60,000 nt of DNA from Cristatella mucedo. Taxonomy: Eukaryota; Bryozoa; Phylactolaemata; Cristatellidae. Positions 25,301 through 33,219 of this stretch are shown here, in pieces (the stretch's first letter is position 1; each line of letters begins with the position of its first letter). The stretch spans positions 2,432,501 to 2,492,500 of the forward strand of contig WPIO01000021.1 in assembly GCA_009760855.2 (NCBI GenBank), written 5' to 3'. The notes beneath the pieces were generated by a model, which made no database searches, was not told the origin of the DNA, and was given only the letters and a program-made list of their open reading frames with translations. A program made the translations under genes and the position numbers.

Positions 25301-28300
25301 CTGCATAGTTTTGCACAAGCTGCAATCGCCTGATCGCACATTCCGGTTGGCCAGTAAGCAGTGAGTTGCAGAAGTTGATAATAATAAGACTTTGACACGT
25401 GAAAGCTTAAAATATCTGTTTCTCAAAATATGTTCACTGTTCCTCTACTTTTACTTGTTGAGTTATTATGCATACTAATATATACTCACCTTGTAGTATA
25501 TGAATAGTAATGTATCCCTGTCGGTAACTCTGCACAGTCATTAAGGCCATGTGGGTTTTTGGCAGGAGAGTTTTGTATAGCTCACTCACAGCCTAAGCGG
25601 CTTTCGGTACGCATTCGGTCGCCAACAGACTTCGTCTCACGAAACAACAAAAAAGTGGAAGCATAGCAGAGTCAGGAGAGCAGTTGAGGTAGTGAGTAGC
25701 TTAGAAGTAGCAGCTCAGGACAGCTGAAAAGGATGTGCCATAGTCGGCAGTAGGAGAATAGTTGTCCTTGCCTAGGAATTGTGGAAGCGAGTTCCACAGT
25801 CTAGGACCTGCACAGCTAAAGCTTCTGTCACCAATGGTCTTTAAGTGGAGGAATGGGACAGCTAATTTATTGTAGTGATGAGAACGACATTATTCTCTAA
25901 CAAGGGTGCTATGAAAATGTCATTATGATTAGTAAGGTTGCTGCAATTTTTGTAATAATAAAAACAAATGTGTATACCATTCTTATAGAACTAAGTCTCT
26001 ATCCAGTCACTTTAATGGGCCCTTGTAACTTTTTGCACGTGCTGTTAAAGAAGCATGTCAATGGGTTTTTGAGGAACAGGCAGTTTGTAGCAACCTTTCA
26101 AAATTAGTCCAGTAGGGGGATGTTATGACAGCAGGCGGTTGTGAATCCCTGGGTTTAGGAGCATGAAAACTAAAGTGGTGGTCTCCAAATGATCTGAGGT
26201 TATTTAGAGGCCCAGCAGAATGATTTAACTTAAAATTGGGTGTGCTGCGATGGCCTGATAAAAATAGAGGTCAGATGTCAACCGAAGCAAGAGGATAAAG
26301 GTTGGTAAGCAGAAGTGAGAGAATTCTGAGGCTGATTTGCTGCTTGATGGAGAGCCAGTGCAGGTCGGTGAGAAGTGACGTAATGTGGCAACTTCGACGT
26401 TCTCTACAAACTAGCCTTGCTGCTGAGTTTTGCACCAGCAGTTTATGTGCCCTGTTCCACAGGTCGCTGACCTGCGACTAGTGAGTATCTAGATGTGATG
26501 TCAGAAATGCACAGACCGATTTCGAAATGGTTTCCCTGTCTAAGCAGGCCCAAATTTGTCCAATGTTGCCTACCTGAAAGCAGGCAGATCTGACAATGAA
26601 GCTAATGTGGTTGTCTAGAGATAGTTCGCTTAGGAAAACGATGAGATTTCCTGCAGATGCTACAGGAGAAATGCTGGCCAAACCCATTCTGAGGAATAGG
26701 TTTTCCAATTTTGAATGCCAATGGTTTTGCCCATAATTAGTAAATTGATTTAATCACAAACTGATTATGATTGTTGCCATATAAGTGCAAATTTCGGTTT
26801 TTTATGAAGCAACGGAGTTAAGGAAGTTTGACATACTGGAAAGCTAGGGTGAATCAAAGCACAGGTACAACTGCATGTCACCTGCTTAAAACTGAAAGCT
26901 TATGTGGTGCATGGTGGTTACGTCAGCAGCAGATATAATAGACATTGTAAAATGAAATGGACCAAGCACAGATCCCCAAGATATCTGTGCTTGGCCCATT
27001 AAATTTCAGCCCTACTCTAGGAACTCCGTGGGCTACTGTTCTCCATTCAAATAAATCACTGAAGTCTCCTGATTAGATATGTCCTAAATAGTTGCTGTTC
27101 AGTGCCAGTAATACCTAGGAGAGATGAGAGGTGCTAAAGAAGGACTTGGTGATAAATGGTATCAACACTGCTCCAAGATCCAGCAATACAAGCAGAGTGA
27201 CCCTACCCAAGTCTTTATCCCCGATGTTATTATACACTCATTGCAGTGTTGACTTGGTGGAGTGATTAGCTCCAAAGTCTTACTGGAGCTTATTAAGAAT
27301 TTTCGTTGTCAGACGTTAGTCGATCTGCCTCTACTTGTTCCAGTGTCTTTGATAGGCACAGCAATAATGAGACTGGGCAAAGTTTTTTATGTTCTCTTGG
27401 TATAGTGCTGCATTCCTAATTAATTACCCAACCAAAGCTTTTTAAGTGATGCAAGTACAAGACCTGATACTAGAGGCATATTTATTATGTTATTTGTGTA
27501 GGGCAGCATCACATCTAGGCAAGGAGAACAGTGGGATAGGGTTAAGAGGGCTAGTTGTCTTTAGATTGGGGGAACAATTTTCATGTAATGGTAACTAACC
27601 GAAGGCCTGAAGTTGGGTCTTGAGGTACTGCTGATAATAGAGGTATAGCAATGCTGTGAGGCTGTTTCCATGGGGATGGACTCGATAATTTATCAGTCTT
27701 GGTGGCAAAGAAGCTATATAGGCGATCCGCTAGATGGATTTCTATGTAAGGCGTTACGTTGGTGCGGTTTAATGAAAGCAAACCCTAAAATTGTGGCAGT
27801 GCCGTCACCTTATCTCGCGCAGCACTAAAGCACCCTCGAGTAATTTGCTTCTGGTGTCATACACGGGATCTCAGCTCTCGACTGGCAGCACTTGTTGCTC
27901 AAGCCCTTGCAGCTCAGCCATTTTTGTCACTTTCATGAAGGATGCCGGTCCCCTGGTGTTTCGTGAGGCCGGGCCTTGAACTGATGACAATTCACTCCTT
28001 TCGTTTTATCACCACGATGCGTCTTTGAAGTGTTTCGCTCCCTCTTTTAAATTCCGACTGGCAACTTGGCTGTGCATCTTCTTTATCCTATTTATTTTAA
28101 TTCCTAGACCCTTTTCCGAAGCCTTGCATGGTGCCTGCGGCTTCAATGGAGCCCTGTCTTCCTAAGCCACTTAATACCTATGCAGCTTCGTTATCTAGGC
28201 TGTGGGATGTGGAATGTGGTGCCTGCCTTCGAGTGCTCGAAGGCCACGACGAGCTGGTCAGATGCATCCGCTTTGACACCAAGCGCATCGTCAGTGGAGC

Positions 28301-28960
28301 CTACGACGGGTAGGAGCATGACAAACCAATTGTTTGAAACTGCAGAAACGGCATGCAGGCCTTGCTGGGTTGTCTGACGATCTGCATGCATTGCAGTTGA
28401 AAATTTTCGACAGTTGGCCTTGTTCTTACCCCCTGCACTAACGGCCAATGGTCCCTTGTTTGCTGTAGGAAAATTAAAGTCTGGGATCTACAAGCTGCAC
28501 TGGACCCGCGGTCGCCACAGGTTACCCTCTGCCTGCGTACTCTAGAGGTATTCTGCTTTGCTTGAATTTCCACTTCACTCTCAATTCAAGCAGTTTGCAT
28601 ATCACGCCATCGCCGGTGGCGCAGACTTGCTCTGAAGGCAGATTGCTTGCTTGCTGTCAGGCTTCTGTTGCTTGCTGCCAGTTAAGCTGCATCGATGTTG
28701 TGATGACTTGCGCTGGGTGAGATGGCTGAGTTAAAACCTATGCACGGGTGCTCAATTTATTGCAGAAGCACACGGGCCGCGTGTTTCGCCTGCAGTTCGA
28801 CGAATTCCAGATAGTTAGCAGCTCCCACGACGATACTATCCTCGTCTGGGACTTTCTAGCCGACGAGGATGCTCAGGTGCTGGATTGTGCAAACGATGGG
28901 CAGTCCGGACCCGGTGGCAGCAGCACATCATTACGGACGTATACTTACATCACGCGATAA
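7435..28960 (+). CDS. BTRC/FBXW11 (Slimb) ortholog: Beta-TrCP / Slimb-type F-box WD40 protein, whole coding span (ten exons)
   Basis: Substrate receptor of the SCF (SKP1-CUL1-F-box) E3 ubiquitin ligase; the family recognises doubly phosphorylated DSGxxS degrons such as those in beta-catenin and IkB. Coding exons are 7495-7822, 8836-9022, 12323-12410, 17085-17222, 18184-18302, 21291-21396, 21644-21906, 28199-28309, 28469-28547 and 28766-28960. All have AG/GT borders, phases match at every junction, and the sum (1614 nt) is 537 codons plus stop, close to FBXW11/BTRC length. Counting from 7495: D region about residues 50-105 ([16 protein letters not shown]), F-box about 108-155, WD40 propeller about 208-530. 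Degron-contacting contexts known in human beta-TrCP are kept: [40 protein letters not shown]. The start is uncertain: ATG 7435 lies in frame after a stop at 7402, but a good acceptor at 7494 suggests the initiator sits in an upstream exon. Confidence 0.95.
7823..8835 (+). other. Beta-TrCP intron between exons 2 and 3
   Basis: Contains the CT microsatellite and CTG/CTGCTG-rich stretches (7845-7870, 8690-8705). The GC content stays high, continuous with the flanking exons. No other gene is seen. Confidence 0.9.
8209..8330. repeat. (CT)n microsatellite
   Basis: About 60 uninterrupted bases of CT (8209-8269), then an imperfect CT/CCC tract, in the intron between coding exons 2 and 3. It produces several false open frames. 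Confidence 0.98.
8836..9022 (+). CDS. Beta-TrCP coding exon 3 (F-box)
   Basis: The acceptor ends at 8835 (tgttgcag) and the donor GTAAGA starts at 9023. It joins exon 2 in phase 1 to give [20 protein letters not shown]. It encodes the full F-box that binds SKP1, followed by LLWKKLIE and [11 protein letters not shown], all closely matching Slimb/beta-TrCP. It leaves two bases of the final Trp codon. Confidence 0.95.
10945..11570. repeat. MITE-like cluster with about 170-bp periodicity and inverted units
   Basis: The block cagctgccatttcc recurs near 10951, 11121 and 11292 (spacing about 170), and its inverse ggaaatggcagctg near 11384 and 11554 (again 170). The interval 11290-11394 is itself bounded by inverted copies of this block, as a small MITE would be. 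Internal sequences align between units but are diverged. Confidence 0.6.
11850..11975 (+). mobile_element. 5'-truncated family-1 LINE 3' end
   Basis: Contains the family-1 end blocks tatcaagcatgat, tttgcagcaaatgtaaagcg, ttgagttctctgagggcg and an ATT-rich tail. Confidence 0.85.
12323..12410 (+). CDS. Beta-TrCP coding exon 4 (linker)
   Basis: Acceptor gttgtag ends at 12322; donor GTAAGT at 12411. It completes the Trp codon and encodes the F-box to propeller linker ([21 protein letters not shown], then IIEDIE). The pattern LFKP then FYR.LYP.I..DIE is the family linker. 88 nt, ends in phase 0. Confidence 0.9.
12588..12712 (+). mobile_element. SINE-B copy (tRNA-like head, LINE-like tail)
   Basis: Colinear with the minus-strand element at 40368-40505: tRNA-like head (gtttggcccaggagtcaagg), a gagccctactgcatatgtga block, then a tail with cttagggcactgc. 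Degenerate. Confidence 0.55.
13200..15850 (-). mobile_element. Family-1 L2/CR1-like LINE, decayed, antisense to beta-TrCP
   Basis: Read on the minus strand: 3' tail at 13205-13275, C-terminal region blocks (corresponding to KAWNSL, LHWLPV, DFCNSLL of the better copies) at 13480-13950, the thumb region up to about 14200, an internal (GA)n expansion at 14299-14410, RT blocks at 14500-14800 (AAFDTIDH context), and upstream linker sequence to about 15850. Full of stops and shifts; no functional frame remains. Confidence 0.8.
14299..14410. repeat. (GA)n microsatellite inside a LINE
   Basis: About 110 bases of near-perfect GA interrupting the antisense LINE. Confidence 0.98.
16000..16085 (+). mobile_element. 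Possible SINE-B tail fragment
   Basis: Carries gggttctctcagggtgctat followed by an AT-rich tail, matching the 3' end of the SINE at 40.4 kb. The head is not recognisable. Confidence 0.4.
17085..17222 (+). CDS. Beta-TrCP coding exon 5 (start of WD40 propeller)
   Basis: Acceptor gattgcag ends at 17084; donor GTAACT at 17223. 46 codons starting [11 protein letters not shown] and containing [16 protein letters not shown] and GLRDNTIK. The Tyr and Arg in these two motifs belong to the phosphodegron pocket in human beta-TrCP. Confidence 0.95.
17223..18183 (+). other. Beta-TrCP intron between exons 5 and 6
   Basis: Contains a LINE endonuclease fragment (17640-18010) and an ATT-rich microsatellite at 18028-18068. 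Confidence 0.9.
17640..18010 (+). mobile_element. LINE endonuclease N-terminal fragment
   Basis: The frame at about 17860-17970 reads [11 protein letters not shown] and then [10 protein letters not shown]. It resembles the start of the APE-type endonuclease of L2/CR1 LINEs (LNxRSL then DxxxLTETW). It stops where the Trp would follow. Confidence 0.5.
18184..18302 (+). CDS. Beta-TrCP coding exon 6 (WD repeat)
   Basis: Acceptor caggtg, with AG at 18182-18183; donor GTAAGG at 18303. It encodes [25 protein letters not shown] and SGSSDSTV, one WD blade, ending with two bases of an Arg codon. Confidence 0.95.
18303..21290 (+). other. Beta-TrCP intron between exons 6 and 7
   Basis: About 3 kb. It contains a family-2 LINE fragment (19486-20250); otherwise unassigned. 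Confidence 0.9.
19486..20250 (+). mobile_element. Family-2 L2/CR1-like LINE, C-terminal part and 3' end
   Basis: Encodes [50 protein letters not shown], and after a frameshift [12 protein letters not shown] and GPRLWNSLP. This is the conserved C-terminal region after the reverse transcriptase in CR1/L2 elements. It differs clearly in sequence from family 1, so a separate lineage. Frameshifts and stops make it dead. Confidence 0.85.
21291..21396 (+). CDS. Beta-TrCP coding exon 7 (WD repeat)
   Basis: Acceptor gtttttag ends at 21290; donor GTACAC at 21397. It encodes [35 protein letters not shown], nearly identical to the Slimb/beta-TrCP blade. The terminal Lys is the pocket lysine context TCSKD. 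Confidence 0.95.
21397..21643 (+). other. Beta-TrCP intron between exons 7 and 8
   Basis: Short intron of 247 bp, GT-AG, with no repeat recognised. Confidence 0.93.
21644..21906 (+). CDS. Beta-TrCP coding exon 8 (two WD repeats)
   Basis: Largest propeller exon. The acceptor ends at 21643 (tgcaaag). The donor at 21907 is GTGGGC, a weak match to consensus. It encodes [63 protein letters not shown] and SGSSDNTI, covering two full blades. Confidence 0.95.
22320..22379. repeat. (CT)n microsatellite
   Basis: Near-perfect CT run of about 58 bases. Confidence 0.98.
23371..25380 (-). mobile_element. Family-1 LINE 3' segment (host copy), split by a nested insertion
   Basis: Minus-strand copy in two parts, 23371-23864 (3' tail and the C-terminal end of the ORF) and 25184-25376 (the next upstream part, LHWLP region). 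The two halves are exactly consecutive in the element; the sense LINE at 23865-25183 lies between them. It is 5'-truncated near 25376. A gacttt shared by both outer flanks may be its own target duplication. Confidence 0.85.
23865..25183 (+). mobile_element. Family-1 LINE, 5'-truncated, nested in the antisense copy
   Basis: Starts within the RT domain ([10 protein letters not shown]), keeps motif B (QGSVL) and the catalytic motif FYVDDTRLY, then the long C-terminal frame 24236-24913 ([13 protein letters not shown] to [10 protein letters not shown]), a 3' UTR, the hairpin tail (aagcgcc paired with ggcgctt at 25107-25145) and an ATT microsatellite. A frameshift near 24000 and a TAA at 24204 break the ORF. 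It is flanked by ACCTA at 23860-23864 and 25184-25188. Confidence 0.9.
25495..25875 (-). mobile_element. Family-2 LINE 3' fragment, antisense
   Basis: The reverse complement carries the PRLWNSL context, the poly-acidic DYGTFFS-like block and the 3' UTR of the 19.5-20.25 kb element, including the match to cgacagggatacattacta. Confidence 0.75.
26090..27800 (-). mobile_element. Old family-1-like LINE, antisense
   Basis: On the minus strand successive blocks match the family-1 C-terminal and thumb regions (the frame at 26478-26708 reads [25 protein letters not shown]), a degraded RT, and near 27600-27780 a pre-RT block, [15 protein letters not shown]. It is more diverged than the copies at 24 and 32 kb. 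Confidence 0.75.
28199..28309 (+). CDS. Beta-TrCP coding exon 9 (WD repeat)
   Basis: Acceptor ttatctag ends at 28198; donor GTAGGA at 28310. It encodes [37 protein letters not shown]. It follows the largest intron (about 6.3 kb), which is filled with LINE sequence. Confidence 0.95.
28310..28468 (+). other. Beta-TrCP intron between exons 9 and 10
   Basis: 159 bp, GT-AG, unremarkable. Confidence 0.9.
28469..28547 (+). CDS. Beta-TrCP coding exon 10 (WD repeat)
   Basis: Acceptor tgctgtag ends at 28468; donor GTATTC at 28548. It completes GGG (Gly) and encodes [26 protein letters not shown], matching the family VWDLVAALDPR motif. 26 codons plus one base. Confidence 0.93.
28548..28765 (+). other. 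Beta-TrCP intron between exons 10 and 11
   Basis: 218 bp, GT-AG, unremarkable. Confidence 0.9.
28766..28960 (+). CDS. Beta-TrCP terminal coding exon 11
   Basis: Acceptor tattgcag ends at 28765; stop TAA at 28958-28960. It encodes [31 protein letters not shown], the last blade, then a divergent acidic and Gly/Ser tail ending TYTYITR. Vertebrate beta-TrCP ends in the near-identical TYTYISR, so the end is complete. No AATAAA is evident within 2 kb downstream; ATTAAA occurs near 29711 and 30218. Confidence 0.95.
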   Translation, partial: KHTGRVFRLQFDEFQIVSSSHDDTILVWDFLADEDAQVLDCANDGQSGPGGSSTSLRTYTYITR

Positions 28961-29421
28961 TGCTCTGCTGATTATCTCAACACCGAATTTCCCTTGATCG
29001 CGTTTCCACTTCGCGATAGCAGATGCAGAATCTGTATTAGTGTGCATGGACCATGCTCTTGTGCGTGCTCCATTTTTTCAGAAAGAGCTCTACTTCTATC
29101 AAGCCAATGCCCCTGTAGATCTATGGGAACCCTGCCAGCCCAGTGTTCAGCAGGTCCTTGGCTAAAAGGCAATCGGCAAGCTGGGGCCAGCGTGTGACGC
29201 GGCTCCTATGTCTTTTCTGGCTTGCAGTGCTTCGCCATCTGTCAACTGGGATTACCAGCAGCCTTTGGCCGATGTGCTGACATTATGTGCAAATGCTTCA
29301 GTACTGCTGCCCGTGTTGTTAGCGTGTTTGTGCTTCACGACATTGTTGGGACAATTGTTTGCGCCTCGGCAGTGGCTCCGTGCGACATTGGCTCGTCGGA
29401 TTCCTTTCCCAATGGATGGGC

Positions 29422-29423
<2 letters not shown>

Positions 29424-29471
<48 letters not shown>
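29424..29471. repeat. (TA)n microsatellite
   Basis: Perfect TA run of about 48 bases. Confidence 0.98.
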
Positions 29472-29474
<3 letters not shown>

Positions 29475-30499
29475 TGAGCCTCAGGACGGGATCTTACCTT
29501 ACCGAATGCAGCAGTATTGTTAGTGGTCTGCTCTTTAATGTCTCGCATTCCTGGTTTCTCATAAGGAACAGCCCGGCTCCCTGTTAATGTAGCTTTTTTT
29601 CTACTAGCTGCTGCCAGATGCATTTTTGTCCATTGCCGACGTGGCATACTTGAGATTGCAAATCGAAGCTATGGCACAAGCTGACAGTTAGTGTTTTGAT
29701 TAAGTTCAAGGATTAAAGCAAGTATGGAGCTTCTAATGCTTTGCCAGAATTATTCGTGCAAGTTTTCACTCATTTTGTTTGCTTCTTGCCTTCTGGTTGT
29801 ATTACACTGAGGACAATCAGTGCTGCAGCAAACTATTTTGCAAGGCGAGCATGGGCATTAGTTCTGGTGTAAGATAAAGGGTCGTCCTACTTGCGGTTAT
29901 TCTACATGCTATTTGCTAATATCCTGAAATGAAAATAGTTCGACTGGTCGCCTCTTGCATTTTCTGGAGACCGAGCGCCGAGCTTTTTTGTAAGATGAAG
30001 TGCATTGGTTATTACGTTCATGCTGTTATTATATTTGACTCAAAAGCATGTTTTAGAAGACCCTGCATTATATCAACCTCTTAAGTCTAGTGGTTTGAAG
30101 TTTAAGATAGGCTTAACTACTTGCATTCATACTTCATGTCCCGTGTCTTAACCGAGGGTTTTTTCTCGTATGTGATCCGGGTCACTGACTTATGCTGTGC
30201 ATCAAGGTATACTTTCCAATTAAAAATGTGGCCTGTAGCTGCTAAGGTTCTTCTGCTGCTGTTTAAATGTGGCTATTATGTGATGAAAACAGGTCGGCCT
30301 TTCGTTTTTTCCCCAGCATATGTCAATGCTTGCTGATTCTACTGATTCACTTGTGCGATGTGCATGAAATTACCTGTATATGATTTATACTGTATATGAC
30401 TGTAGGATAAGTGCATGGATTGGTGATTGTATCTTCATAGGTAACTGATCTTTCGTAACTCACACTATAAGTGCATACTCAAAGCAGCAGTGTCAAGCC

Positions 30500-30622
30500 A
30501 TATCAAGGGTCTTAGCCCAGGTCGCCAGCTCGAATACTGAGGTGGGAAATCCTTTATTGCCTACTGCAATCAGTAGTGATAGCCGTTAAGGCTCTTCTGC
30601 CTCTATATAAATGAGGCTGTTA
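30500..30622 (+). mobile_element. SINE-A copy, degenerate
   Basis: B-box-like gctcgaatactg, then the family body: aatcctttattgcc, gtgatagccgttaaggctct and atgaggctgttag. Confidence 0.6.
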
Positions 30623-31074
30623 GTTCAGCTAAGCTTAACCGATCTTAATGCAGTCTTACTGCCGTGATCACTTCTATGTCAATCGGGGTTATCACAGCCA
30701 TCCACCCTTATACTTGGCTTATATACGATGATTCGTAAGTTTAGATCGATTTATATGAACAGTTTGATGCACCTGTTTGCTTGTCCAATTCACGATCAGA
30801 TAGTTGACCTCACTGCCCCAATCCTACAGGCACTCCTCCATTGAACACCAGTGCTTTTCTGCTAGCATTACCTGGCTCAAAGTTTTCGGACGTTTTTGCT
30901 CGGAATAGACGAAATGTATAGACGAAAAAAGGCTATCTACTCCCGTATGCCCTTCGTCGTGAGACGACCTCAGTGGTCATGTTACTATTCAGAAGAGTCG
31001 AATTACCGACATGTTCCTTTCGTATTTGGTACAATAGGTCGCCTAACTGGGGTAGAGATGTATTGGCAACATGA

Positions 31075-32890
31075 TTAGGTTTACAAAGTTCATATCCCAA
31101 TTAAAGAAGAGGACAAGTTCTTTAGACCCTATTCCCAATTTCCTGCTCCTACGTTGCATTGCCCTGCTGCTACTGTGCATAACTAACATCATTAATATGT
31201 CATTAGCCTCAGGTCATGTCCCAGCACCTTTCAAAAAAGCCATAGTTAGGCCACTTCTCAAGAAAGCCACACCCGACCAAGAGAACTTCAGCAACTACCA
31301 CCCTGTCTCCCTTCTACCATTCCTATCAAAGACACTGGAACAGGTCGTGCCTGACCAGCTGAACTCATATATTGAAACTTCAGACCTTGCTAGTAAGTTC
31401 CAGTCTGGCTTTAGAGCTAATCACTCAAAGGGTCAGCATTGTTTAGGGTGTACAACGACCTACTTAAGAATGCAGACATAGGTAGAGTATCTGCTTGTTT
31501 TGCTTGATCCTTAGGCAGCTTTTCGTACTATCGATCACAAAAGTTCTTCTAGAGCGCCTCTCATCTCACCTGGGCATTACCGGCACTGCTCTGCAATGGT
31601 GCAGTCCAGTCTCAGTGGGAGAATCTAGAGTATTGACGTGATTGGACACAGATCATCCGCGATACCTCTGAAATATGGGCTACCTCAGGGCTCCGTGCTA
31701 CGTCCGGTTCTTTTCACGGTTTATACTCTCCTTCTTGCTGTTGTGATTACCGAGCACAATCTATGCTTTCACTTCTATGTGGATGACACTCAGTTGTACC
31801 TTTGCTTTGATCCCTCCCAGCCTTTGAGTACCTCGATTTCTCTTAACTCACTTGCTGCATATATTGATGCCATCAGCAATGGATGGCAGCGAATTTTCTG
31901 AAACTAAACGATTTTCTGAAACTAAACTAACTTACTAATTATGGGCAAACCCAGTGTGATTCATAAATTGAAAAGGCTGACGCTCAAAATTGGCTCTGCC
32001 AGCATATCTCCAGTTGAATCAGCTCGAAATCAATGTGTCATATTCCAAAGCGACCTCTCGTTAGACGACCACATCAGCTCCACAGTCAAATCTGCCTATT
32101 TTCAGCTTCACAACATTGCTTAAATTCGGGCTTGTTTAGATAAGGAAACCACGTCCAAGGTGGTCCATGCGTTTGTGACATCCCGCCTCGATTTCGGCAA
32201 CATTGCTTACTGGCCTACCAGCATGTGCGATCAGGCGATTGCAGCTGGTGCAAAACTCTGCAGCTAGGCTTGTCTGTCGTGAGCGTCGCAGTTGCCACAT
32301 TACTCCACTTCTCGCCGACCTGCACTGGCTACCAGTCAAGCAACGGATTGACTTCAAGGTTTTGTCGCTCACTTTTAGGTCACTTAATTCTTTGGCTCCA
32401 GCCTATCTCTCAGATATACTCTTCCATCAGGCCAAGCATCGTACCACCTGCTTTTCGGAATCCAACAGTCTAGAAATACCTCGTGCAAACCTCAAATCCT
32501 TTGGAGACCGTGCATCCAGTTTGCACGCTCCCAAAGCCTGGAACTCCCTCCCGACCTGCGTCAGAACATACCCTGACCTGACCGCATTTAAAAAGAACTT
32601 AAAAACACCTATTTAGAACAGCATTTAGTGGGTCTCTGTGATTCGTCCTTCATGGGCTTATTCGTGATGACACTGTGCTAGCTGCCACTAACCACATTTG
32701 CATGCTGACCCTGTGCACGTCATCCCTAACCATGTTATTCATGTTGTTTGTTTATCAAGCATGATATTTCTCACCATTCAATTGCATTTCCCTTTGCAGC
32801 AAATGTAAAGCGCCTAGAGAGAGAGAGAGATTGAATTCTCTGAGGGCGCTTTATCAAGTGCATTATAAATATTATTATTATTATTATAAA
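31075..32890 (+). mobile_element. Family-1 L2/CR1-like LINE, longest sense copy
   Basis: Encodes in order a pre-RT/RT start (KRTSSLDPIPNFLL), RT motifs (FKKAIVRPLLKKATPDQENF, YHPVSLLPFLSKTLEQ, FQSGFRANHS), motif B (GLPQGSVL), the catalytic FYVDDTQLY, then [13 protein letters not shown] and the C-terminal frame to 32616 ([29 protein letters not shown]). Several frameshifts, a stop after HNIA and a damaged AAFDTIDH block show it is inactive. It ends in the family hairpin tail (32810-32855) and an ATT microsatellite. It lacks the endonuclease, so it is 5'-truncated. Confidence 0.9.
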
Positions 32891-33219
32891 GCTGCCTTTG
32901 TTCTGTGCTGTACTTCAACTAAAACGGCAGTGCTTCATCTACTTCTAAGCTGAAGAGGCTGTGCTCCTGCACATGGAATACACAAGCACCCGTAACCCAT
33001 GTACACTACTTGGCCCTCGATACGAAAACGCTTTCTTGTAAACGCTTTTCTAGATGTTTCTTGCTCTCCTCTCCCCTCTTCTCACACTCGTATTCCATGA
33101 TGACTGCAGAAACCAGCCTAATTTTTGAAGAATCTGTTTTGAGGGCTTGTCAAGAGAAATCTCTCGTTCTTACCAGCTCTAGCATTAGAGCCGCCGGCTG
33201 TTTGAGGGGTGGATAATTC

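Larger units (their letters stand above)
21907..28198 (+). other. Beta-TrCP intron between exons 8 and 9
   Basis: The largest coding intron, about 6.3 kb. Contents in order: CT microsatellite, nested family-1 LINEs, a family-2 LINE in antisense, then an old antisense family-1 LINE. The stretch 22380-23370 is unassigned. Confidence 0.9.
28961..31070 (+). other. 3' flank of beta-TrCP
   Basis: Presumed 3' UTR and intergenic sequence. It contains a TA microsatellite (29424-29471) and a degenerate SINE-A (30500-30622). No clear polyadenylation signal (AATAAA) was found; ATTAAA near 29711 and 30218 are weak candidates. Confidence 0.5.

Noticed and set aside
29222-29647. Frames on both strands with Ile-Tyr repeats
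   Set aside because: They are created by the TA microsatellite.
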